Source: Gammaproteobacteria bacterium
GTDB taxonomy: Bacteria > Pseudomonadota > Gammaproteobacteria > UBA9214
Direction: 5' to 3'
NCBI GenBank assembly: GCA_003230545.1
Contig: QIFB01000220.1
Span: 1 to 33,728 of the forward strand
Length of the DNA: 33,728 nt
Part shown: in pieces, positions 1 through 6,307 of the stretch
How positions within the stretch are numbered: position 1 is the stretch's first letter
Layout: every line of letters begins with the position of its first letter
Made by a program: the position numbers and the translations under genes
The notes under the pieces: model-generated
What the model saw: the letters and a program-made list of their open reading frames with translations, nothing else
Told to the model about the DNA's origin: nothing
Database searches by the model: none

Positions 1-800
1 GCCGGCACCGGGCGCAGCGCGTCGATGCCGGATTCGAGCCCGACGGCACGGTCAATGGTGACCAGCCAGCGCGACAGTTCCAGGGTCTCGAGATGGTCCC
101 GCAGGTTTTCGCCGACCTTGCCCTGGAGGTCGGCCGCGTGTTCGATCACGCCATCCAGTGAGCCATAGCGGTCCAGCCACTTCACCGCCGTCTTGGGTCC
201 GACCTTGGGGATGCCGGGAATGTTGTCCGAGCTGTCGCCGGTCAGTGCCAGCAGGTCGATGATGCGTTCCGGCGGTACCCCGAATTTGGCCTTCACCCCC
301 GCCACGTCCAGCGTGCCGGGCGGACGGTCCATGGTATTCACCAGGCTGACATGGGCGTCCACCAGTTGCGCCATGTCCTTGTCGCCGGTGGAAATCACCG
401 TATCCATGCCGGCCCTGGATGCCTGGCTGGCCAGTGTCCCGATGACGTCGTCCGCCTCCACCCCCGGTACCTGCAGTAATGGCAGCCCCAGGGCGCGCAC
501 CACGGCATGCAGGGGCTCGATCTGGTCGACGAGCTCTTCCGGCATGGGTGGGCGGTTGGCCTTGTACTCCGGGTAGCGCTCGTGGCGGAAAGTCTTGCCG
601 CGCGCATCGAATACCACGGCCAGGTAGTCCGGCCGGTACTCCTTCAGCAGGCTGCGTAGCATGTTGATAACGCCGTAGACCGCACCGGTCGGCATGCCGT
701 CCCGCGTGGTCAGGCGCTGCAGGTTGGGAACATGAAAGGCCCGGTACAGGTAGGACGATCCGTCTACCAGTAACAGGGTTTTGATTCCGTTATCGCTCAT
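1..800 (-). CDS. polA: DNA polymerase I, N-terminal 5'-3' exonuclease part (cut by window edge)
   Basis: This is the first 266 codons of a gene that continues beyond the left edge. The reading frame is open from the ATG at 798-800. The translation begins MSDNGIKTLLLVDGSSYLYR and is a typical FEN-like 5'-3' exonuclease domain. It contains the metal-binding acidic clusters DG-SS near the start, VFDARG, EADD, STGDKD and TGDSSDN. These are followed by the helix-hairpin-helix GIPKVGPKTA, which grips duplex DNA. The family removes RNA primers and fills gaps in replication and repair. The 3'-5' exonuclease-like and polymerase domains would lie outside the window. It is divergent from the LOG-family gene, and a large palindromic repeat lies just upstream of its start. 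Confidence 0.95.
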   Translation of the reverse strand, partial: MSDNGIKTLLLVDGSSYLYRAFHVPNLQRLTTRDGMPTGAVYGVINMLRSLLKEYRPDYLAVVFDARGKTFRHERYPEYKANRPPMPEELVDQIEPLHAVVRALGLPLLQVPGVEADDVIGTLASQASRAGMDTVISTGDKDMAQLVDAHVSLVNTMDRPPGTLDVAGVKAKFGVPPERIIDLLALTGDSSDNIPGIPKVGPKTAVKWLDRYGSLDGVIEHAADLQGKVGENLRDHLETLELSRWLVTIDRAVGLESGIDALRPVP

Positions 801-820
801 AATGCGCAGGTCATTCTCAT

Positions 821-900
821 CATTGCGTGCGCAGCGAAGCAATCTCCTGATTCGGAATCAATTACTTGGAGATTGCTTCGTCACTACGTTCCCCGCAATG
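821..900. repeat. Large intergenic palindrome (GAAGCAATCTCC type)
   Basis: The left arm (821-847) ends in GAAGCAATCTCC. The right arm (868-900) starts with GGAGATTGCTTC. Both outer ends carry a CATTGCG/CGCAATG pair, and about 20 bases of loop separate the arms. It lies between the divergent polA and LOG-gene starts, so it is not a simple terminator. The form is that of a dispersed chromosomal inverted repeat. Copy number cannot be judged from one window. Confidence 0.75.
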
Positions 901-1033
901 ACATGTTAATCAAAGTTTCCTTGGTTTACGGCCGCTTAGCGTGCGGTTGCGGGTGAACATGGTATCATCATTAGTGTGTGTATCCCGTGCACACCATTAA
1001 CAAAAACGGAACGGATCAACCGGCAGATTAGCA

Positions 1034-1759
1034 ATGACTGACTACCAGGGGCCAAAGCATCATGGCATGCTGCCCAAGAACGACACCCAGCTGACGCGTG
1101 AATCATGGAAGATTTTCCAGATCATGGCGGAATTCGTGGAGGGCTTTGAGCGCCTCGCCCACATCAAGCCGTCCGTCAGCGTATTCGGTTCCGCACGTAC
1201 CCCGGAAGAGCACCCGCATTACCAGCTGGCCGAGGACATCTCCAGGGCGCTGTCCGATGCCGGGTTTGCCGTCGTCAGTGGCGGCGGGCCGGGCATCATG
1301 GAGGCCAGCAACCGGGGCGCATTTGCCGGCAAGTCGCCAAGCATCGGCCTCAACATCCAGTTGCCCAACGAGCAGGCCGGCAACGAGTTCCAGGATATCG
1401 GGCTGAACTTCCGGCATTTCTTTTCACGCAAGGTCATGTTCGTGAAGTATGCCTCGGCCTACGTCGTGCTGCCGGGCGGCTTCGGCACACTCGACGAACT
1501 TGCCGAGATCCTCACGCTGGTGCAGACCGGCAAGACCCGGCGCATCCCCATTATCCTGGTCGAGTCCGGCTTCTGGAAGGGATTGCTGGAGTGGTTCAAG
1601 GACACGCTGGTTCGGGAAAACACCATCTCGGCCGAAGACCTTGACCTGTTCCAGGTACTCGACACGCCGGAGGAAGTTGTCAATGCCATCTTTGATTACT
1701 ATGAGCACATCAGCTTCGAACCCTCCGAGCAGGAACAGGAAAAACTGATGGAGCTTTGA
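1034..1759 (+). CDS. LOG-family (TIGR00730) Rossmann-fold nucleotide 5'-monophosphate phosphoribohydrolase-like protein
   Basis: 241 aa, the usual length for this family. The two signature motifs are present: SGGGPGIMEA (residues 82-91) and PGGFGTLDE (147-155), with the glutamate two residues further at the base-binding/catalytic loop. Characterised LOG proteins cleave nucleoside 5'-monophosphates or cytokinin ribotides into base and ribose 5-phosphate. In most bacteria the real substrate is unknown. The protein is soluble with no signal peptide. The ATG at 1034 has no strong Shine-Dalgarno sequence. The stop TGA (1757-1759) shares its A with the ATG of the next gene, so the two are translationally coupled. 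Confidence 0.9.
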   Translation: MTDYQGPKHHGMLPKNDTQLTRESWKIFQIMAEFVEGFERLAHIKPSVSVFGSARTPEEHPHYQLAEDISRALSDAGFAVVSGGGPGIMEASNRGAFAGKSPSIGLNIQLPNEQAGNEFQDIGLNFRHFFSRKVMFVKYASAYVVLPGGFGTLDELAEILTLVQTGKTRRIPIILVESGFWKGLLEWFKDTLVRENTISAEDLDLFQVLDTPEEVVNAIFDYYEHISFEPSEQEQEKLMEL

Positions 1760-2118
1760 TGAACATTTACAGACTGCTGCTTACACTGTTACTGATCACG
1801 CCGCTCAACAGCCTGGCGCAAGCACCGGATGCACCCCCGCCACCACCACCGGCGCCGGCAACCGAAGCGCCCCCGCCACTACCGGCCGGTATCGAGGCGG
1901 GCGAGGAATTCGAGCCGGAGGTCAAGATCATCAAGCGCATCGAGTCGACTATCTATGAATACAGCATCCATGGTCAGGTCTACATGGTCAGGATCGTGCC
2001 AAGCGTCGGCTTCCCCTATTACCTGATCGATACGGACGGTGACGGCTCGCTGGAATCACGTTACAACAATCTGGAACCGAACCTGATGGTGCCCAGCTGG
2101 ATCATCTACCGGTGGTAA
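1759..2118 (+). CDS. DUF2782 family secreted protein
   Basis: 119 aa from the ATG at 1759, whose A is the last base of the upstream stop codon. A TTG one codon earlier is in frame but less likely. Residues 1-21 (MNIYRLLLTLLLITPLNSLA) form a signal peptide. A Pro/Ala-rich linker follows, then a small domain with IHGQVYMVRIVP, YYLIDTDGDGSLESRYN and a C-terminal PSWIIYRW. These are hallmarks of the gammaproteobacterial DUF2782 family, often found beside polA. A periplasmic location is inferred. The function is unknown. The DTDGDGSLE stretch resembles a calcium-binding loop, but binding is not established. Confidence 0.85.
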   Translation: MNIYRLLLTLLLITPLNSLAQAPDAPPPPPPAPATEAPPPLPAGIEAGEEFEPEVKIIKRIESTIYEYSIHGQVYMVRIVPSVGFPYYLIDTDGDGSLESRYNNLEPNLMVPSWIIYRW

Positions 2119-2128
2119 GAAGTCGACT

Positions 2129-2200
2129 GTAGGATCGGCCCTTTATGCCCATTGGGGTGCTTGGCCGGGAATGCCTTTCCCCGCGAGGCGCGGGTCCTAC
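2129..2200. repeat. GTAG-type REP pair (outward-facing)
   Basis: Two imperfect palindromes face each other with the conserved tetranucleotide at the outer ends. GTAGGATCGGCC starts at 2129, and the second unit ends GCGCGGGTCCTAC at 2200, which is GTAGGACCCGCGC on the minus strand. It lies downstream of the DUF2782 gene. The units match the stem types at 4871-4933, 9159-9212, 10134-10210 and 26389-26440. The form resembles the GTAG/GTGG REP elements mobilised by RAYT transposases. Confidence 0.75.
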
Positions 2201-2268
2201 ACGGTATCGCGAACACCCGTTATTTTATGTCCATGGACCGACAGTGCATTGATCATTGTGAACCACCG

Positions 2269-2283
2269 GGCGTGTAACACGCC
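2269..2283. promoter_or_regulatory. Short inverted repeat upstream of dctQ, possible operator
   Basis: GGCGTGT-A-ACACGCC is a perfect inverted repeat with one central base. It ends 14 bases before the dctQ ATG at 2298. Position and symmetry fit a dimeric regulator site controlling the TRAP genes, but no matching regulator lies beside it and no promoter is clear. It could also be chance or a small hairpin. Confidence 0.3.
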
Positions 2284-2297
2284 TGCCTCTTATATCC

Positions 2298-2846
2298 ATG
2301 CTGGAAAAACTGCAACAAATTGCTCACGGCATTGACACCCTGTCTGAAAAAACCGGACGCGCAGTCGCCTGGCTGACACTGGCCACTGTCCTGGTCACCG
2401 TTGTCGTGGTCGTCCTGCGTTATGTTTTCCAGACCGGCTCGATTGCACTGCAGGAATCGATTTCCTACCTGCATGCCGCGGTGTTCCTGCTCGGTGCCGC
2501 CTACACCCTGAAGCACGATGGTCACGTGCGCGTGGATATCTTCTACCACCGGTTAACGCAACGCGGCAAGGCCTGGGTCAATCTCGTCGGCAGCCTGCTG
2601 CTGTTGCTGCCGGTGTGCCTGTTCATCCTGATTGCCAGCCTCGAGTACACCGGCAATGCCTGGTCGGTCCTCGAGGGTTCGCAGGAGGCCGGCGGACTGG
2701 ATGCCGTGTTCCTGCTGAAGACCCTGATCCCGGTGATGGCCGTGCTGCTGCTGCTGCAGGGCGTGTCCATGTGCCTGCACAGTATCCTGCTGCTGTCCGG
2801 CGCACCGGCAGACGCTGACGACAGCGGTCTGGATCGCGAACTGTGA
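2298..2846 (+). CDS. TRAP transporter small permease (DctQ/TakQ-like)
   Basis: 182 aa with four predicted membrane helices (about residues 22-41, 56-72, 93-116 and 138-158). It has the TRAP small-subunit pattern, including the pair of short motifs LQESISYLHA and WSVLEGSQEAGG. In this family the small subunit joins the large DctM-type subunit in the inner membrane, and the pair performs sodium-driven uptake of a substrate delivered by a periplasmic binding protein. The stop overlaps the next start (GTGA at 2843-2846), so expression is coupled to dctM. The partner binding protein is probably the TakP-like gene at 4945-6042, which is on the other strand. Confidence 0.9.
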   Translation: MLEKLQQIAHGIDTLSEKTGRAVAWLTLATVLVTVVVVVLRYVFQTGSIALQESISYLHAAVFLLGAAYTLKHDGHVRVDIFYHRLTQRGKAWVNLVGSLLLLLPVCLFILIASLEYTGNAWSVLEGSQEAGGLDAVFLLKTLIPVMAVLLLLQGVSMCLHSILLLSGAPADADDSGLDREL

Positions 2847-4219
2847 TACCGCTGCTGCTGTTCCTTGGCGTCTGTCTGCTGCTGATGGCGGGTTACCCGG
2901 TTGCGTTTACCCTGGCGGGCACCGCGCTCGGCTTTGCCTTCATCGGGCAACTGGCCGGCAGCTTTGATGCCGCGTTCCTGGGTGCCATGCCGAACCGCCT
3001 GTACGGCATCATGACCAACATCACCCTGATCGCGGTGCCGCTGTTTGTCTTCATGGGTGTCATGCTGGAGCGTTCGCGCATTGCCGAGAACCTGCTCGAT
3101 ACCATGACCTCCCTGTTCGGGCGTCTGCGCGGCGGACTGGGTTACTCCGTTACCATCGTCGGCATGCTGCTCGCGGCGAGTACCGGCATCGTCGGCGCCA
3201 CCGTGGTTACCATGGGCATGCTGTCGTTACCCACCATGCTGCGCCATGGCTATGATCCGCGTATTGCCGCCGGCACCATCTGTGCATCCGGCACCCTCGG
3301 GCAAATCATTCCACCCTCCATCGTGCTGGTACTGCTCGGCGACGTGCTGTCATCCGCCTACCAGCAGGCACAGCTCGACATGGGCATTTTCTCACCGGAC
3401 ACGGTGTCCGTTGGCGACCTGTTCAGCGGTGCGCTGTTGCCGGGGTTGCTGCTGGTCGGCCTGTACCTGGCCTACCTCGCCGCGATGGCCGCGTGGCGTC
3501 CCGCGAGCATGCCGGCACTGGCGGAGTCCAGCATGCATCGGGAATCCGGTGCCAGTCTGACGCGCCAGGTGCTGCAGGCCCTGTTGCCCCCGCTGCTGCT
3601 GATCATCGCGGTACTGGGATCCATCCTCGCGGGCTATGCCACACCGACCGAGGCCGCATCGGTCGGCGCCACGGGCGCTATCCTGCTGGCCGTGTCGCGG
3701 CGGCGTTTCAACCTGACCATGTTGCGCGAGGTGATGCGCACCACCACGCGCGTGACCAGCATGGTGTTCCTGATCCTGGTCGGCGCCTCGGTGTTCTCAC
3801 TGGTATTCCGCGGCTTTGGCGGTGACGACATGGTTGCGGAACTGCTGAACAACCTGCCGGGCGGTGTCTTCGGCGCCATGCTGGCGGTCATGCTGTTGAT
3901 GTTCCTGCTTGGTTTCGTGCTCGATTTTATCGAGATCACCTTTGTTGTTGTCCCGATCGTCGGCCCGGTGCTGCTGGCCATGGGCCTGGACCCGGTGTGG
4001 CTTGGCATCATGATCGCACTGAACCTGCAGACCTCGTTTCTGACACCGCCGTTCGGCTTTGCCCTGTTTTACCTGCGTGGCGTGGCGCCGGTGGAGGTCA
4101 CTACCGCGCAGATCTACCAGGGAGTATTGCCGTTTATCGTGCTGCAACTGGGCATGTTGATCCTGCTCGCCCTGTGGCCGCAACTGGCCACCTGGTTGCC
4201 CGGGGTTATCTACAACTAA
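2843..4219 (+). CDS. TRAP transporter large permease (DctM/TakM-like)
   Basis: 458 aa starting at a GTG (2843) that overlaps the dctQ stop by four bases. It is very hydrophobic, with about 11-12 membrane segments. It contains the DctM-family signatures ASTGIVGATVVTMGML and ASGTLGQIIPPSIVLVLLGD, the latter in a re-entrant loop region. The family forms the sodium-coupled elevator that moves the substrate. An insert mentioning DMGIFSPDTVSVGDLF is typical of the branch that pairs with 2-oxoacid-binding TakP proteins, which agrees with the nearby TakP homologue. No frameshift or truncation is seen. Confidence 0.93.
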   Translation: MIPLLLFLGVCLLLMAGYPVAFTLAGTALGFAFIGQLAGSFDAAFLGAMPNRLYGIMTNITLIAVPLFVFMGVMLERSRIAENLLDTMTSLFGRLRGGLGYSVTIVGMLLAASTGIVGATVVTMGMLSLPTMLRHGYDPRIAAGTICASGTLGQIIPPSIVLVLLGDVLSSAYQQAQLDMGIFSPDTVSVGDLFSGALLPGLLLVGLYLAYLAAMAAWRPASMPALAESSMHRESGASLTRQVLQALLPPLLLIIAVLGSILAGYATPTEAASVGATGAILLAVSRRRFNLTMLREVMRTTTRVTSMVFLILVGASVFSLVFRGFGGDDMVAELLNNLPGGVFGAMLAVMLLMFLLGFVLDFIEITFVVVPIVGPVLLAMGLDPVWLGIMIALNLQTSFLTPPFGFALFYLRGVAPVEVTTAQIYQGVLPFIVLQLGMLILLALWPQLATWLPGVIYN

Positions 4220-4283
4220 GCCGTGACAGGCGGCTTTGAATCATGCGATTATTTACCATCAGATTTTGCGCACGAGGTTTGTA

Positions 4284-4850
4284 ATGACAGTCTTTACCCG
4301 CATCCTGCCAGTCATTTTCGCTGGTCTCTGCATACTCGCACCGGCCCAGGCCACGGAAACCCGCTGGATCGATTCCGTATCCGCCACCATTGGCAAGGAT
4401 GACAATTCCAACAATACGGATCTCTACCGGCTCGGCCTGCAGAACAAGTGGAACCGCACCTGGTTTAATGATGGCGCCTGGTACCTCGGTGGCTACTGGG
4501 ATCTGGAGGCGGCGTACTGGGATTCCGATTACGAGACCGATAACTCACTCTATGAGGTCAGCCTCACCCCGGTCCTGCGTCTGCAACGCGACACCGGGTT
4601 GTCACAAACCGTGAGCCCGTTTACCGAGCTCGGCGTTGGCGGGCATCTGCTATCCGATCGTGAAATCGGTAAACGCGATCTCTCGTCAAAATTCCAGTTT
4701 GGTCTCCACATGGGACTCGGGCTCGGCTTCGGTGACAAGGGCCGCTACAATTTGATGTACCGCTACCAGCACCTGTCCAACGCCAATACCAAGAGTCCGA
4801 ACCAGGGCATCAATTTCCACCTGGTGAGTTTCGGTTACGCCTTCGAATAA
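4284..4850 (+). CDS. PagL-like acyloxyacyl hydrolase / lipid A 3-O-deacylase family outer-membrane protein
   Basis: 188 aa from the ATG at 4284, which has GAGGT at 4274-4278 five bases upstream. A longer in-frame start at 4236 has no such site and would bury the signal peptide. Residues 1-23 are a signal sequence ending AQA. The rest alternates as a small beta-barrel and ends in an aromatic C-terminus (GYAFE). The C-terminal motif YRYQHLSNAN...PNQGINF is diagnostic of PagL. His163 and Ser165 match the known His and Ser of the catalytic triad. The expected Glu, 14 residues after the His, is Asn177. PagL enzymes remove the 3-O acyl chain of lipid A; with Asn at the third position, activity here is uncertain. 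Confidence 0.82.
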   Translation: MTVFTRILPVIFAGLCILAPAQATETRWIDSVSATIGKDDNSNNTDLYRLGLQNKWNRTWFNDGAWYLGGYWDLEAAYWDSDYETDNSLYEVSLTPVLRLQRDTGLSQTVSPFTELGVGGHLLSDREIGKRDLSSKFQFGLHMGLGLGFGDKGRYNLMYRYQHLSNANTKSPNQGINFHLVSFGYAFE

Positions 4851-4870
4851 CCTTCACGGGGAATTTTTGC

Positions 4871-4933
4871 CATTCCCGGCGTGGCGCCGGCCCTACGATT
4901 CGCGTTTGTAGGACCGGCGCCACGCCGGGAATG
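4871..4933. repeat. Near-perfect 26-bp inverted repeat between convergent genes (GTAG REP pair, inward-facing)
   Basis: The arms are 4871-4896 and 4908-4933, with one mismatch over 26 bases and an 11-base loop. The right arm begins GTAGGACCGGCGCC and ends GCCGGGAATG. In this copy the GTAG ends face inward. It lies between the convergent pagL-like and takP-like genes, where transcripts from both strands would form a strong hairpin. It may therefore act as a bidirectional terminator or mRNA 3'-end protector, although no T-run follows. Confidence 0.8.
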
Positions 4934-4944
4934 GATTCGTTCGG

Positions 4945-6042
4945 TTAACTCCCGCGCACGTTCAGATAGGCACGTTCGGAAATATCACTCCAGGCGGTAA
5001 CCTGTTCACGGAAACGGCTGAACGATTCATACACCTTGCCGGACAGCGCGTCCTCCCCGGCAAGTTCCGCAACCACTTCATCGGACAATGCACGCAGCCG
5101 CTCAAGTACCTTGTCAGGCAGGCGGCGCACGTCCACAGCGTGTTCCTCGACCAGCGTTTTTAATGCCGCATTATTACGCGCAGTATATTCCGCCAGCATG
5201 TCCCCGTTCACTACGTGGCAGGCATTGATCACGATGTGCTGCAGATCCCCGGGCAATGCGGCAAACGCCTCGCGGTTGAGCAACGCCTCCAGCGTGGTAC
5301 CCGGTTCATGCCAGCCCGGGTAGTAATAATATTTCGCGGCCTTGTGCAGGCCAAGGGCAAGGTCGTTATACGGGCCGACCCACTCGGTTGCATCGATGAC
5401 GCCGGTCTGCAGTGCCGTGAAAAGTTCTCCACCGGCAATCTGGACCGGTACCCCGCCGGCGCGACTGAGCACTTCACCACCGAGTCCCGGGATGCGCATC
5501 TTCAATCCACGCAAATCCTCGACACGGTTGATCTCGCGGTTAAACCAGCCGGCCATCTGCACACCCGAGTTGCCGGCCATCACCGGGATCACGCCGAACG
5601 GCGCATACACCTCGCGCCACAGTTCCATGCCGCCGCCATACATCAGCCAGGCATTCATTTCCTGTGCCGTCAGTCCAAACGGTACCGCGGAAAAGAACTG
5701 TGCCGTCTCGATCTTGCCTTTCCAGTAATAGGCGGCACCGTGTCCCATCTCGGCCGTGCCCTGCATCACGGCCCCGAAGACCTCCATGGGCGGCACCAGT
5801 TCACCGGCACCGAACACCTTGATCTGCAGGCGTCCGCCACTCATCTCGCCGATCAACCGTGCCAGGTTATTGGCCCCGGTGCCCAGTCCGGGAAAATTGC
5901 GCGGCCAGGTTGTCACCAGTTTCCAGTGAATGGTTTCCTGTGGTGTGGAGACCGCGTCCGCGGTGGCCGCGGAGTCCTGCTGCCCGCAGCCGGCCAACAG
6001 GGCCGCACCGCCGGCGCTGCCGAGAAAATCACGCCGTTTCAT
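4945..6042 (-). CDS. TRAP transporter substrate-binding protein, TakP-like (2-oxoacid/monocarboxylate), Tat-exported
   Basis: 365 aa from the ATG at 6040-6042, which is preceded by GAGGGAG at a good spacing. ATGs at 6048 and 6078 are in frame but fit less well. The N-terminus has a twin-arginine signal (KRRDFLG) followed by LLAGC at residues 15-19, so a Tat-exported lipoprotein is likely. The mature protein closely follows the TakP type: WPRNFPGLGTGA, YGAGELVP-like FGAGELVPP, GTAEMGHGAAYYWKGK, MRIPGLGGEV (Arg183), ATEWVGPYNDLALGLHKAAKYYYYPGWHEPG. Known TakP proteins bind pyruvate, other 2-oxoacids or lactate, often with a divalent cation. It probably feeds the DctQM pair at 2298-4219, although it is on the opposite strand. 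Confidence 0.9.
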   Translation of the reverse strand: MKRRDFLGSAGGAALLAGCGQQDSAATADAVSTPQETIHWKLVTTWPRNFPGLGTGANNLARLIGEMSGGRLQIKVFGAGELVPPMEVFGAVMQGTAEMGHGAAYYWKGKIETAQFFSAVPFGLTAQEMNAWLMYGGGMELWREVYAPFGVIPVMAGNSGVQMAGWFNREINRVEDLRGLKMRIPGLGGEVLSRAGGVPVQIAGGELFTALQTGVIDATEWVGPYNDLALGLHKAAKYYYYPGWHEPGTTLEALLNREAFAALPGDLQHIVINACHVVNGDMLAEYTARNNAALKTLVEEHAVDVRRLPDKVLERLRALSDEVVAELAGEDALSGKVYESFSRFREQVTAWSDISERAYLNVRGS

Positions 6043-6307
6043 AGCCATTCTCCCTCGTGACAGTGTAAAAAAGACCATGATTGTACGCCGCCCCCCGGGG
6101 GCAGTGCGAATACGGATGTGTCACAAACACAACAAATATATTCGGCCAAGAGTCTTGTAATTACGGGTAGTTATGCAATAGTATTCAGTGAACGCATACA
6201 GTATTAGAGCTAGTCCTTTAATAATACAACTATAAATTATTGGCTTTTTTGCAACACATATAGCACATCAAGAGGCTGCGTTGCGCGGAGGTTCCCGGGG
6301 CAGAATC

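Noticed and set aside
5215-6060. 281-codon plus-strand frame opposite the takP-like gene
   Set aside because: Antisense to a clearly coding gene with complete family motifs.
6241-6253. Sigma-54-like TGGC...TTGC upstream of the GGDEF-EAL gene
   Set aside because: The GG and GC elements are about two bases too close for a -24/-12 promoter.
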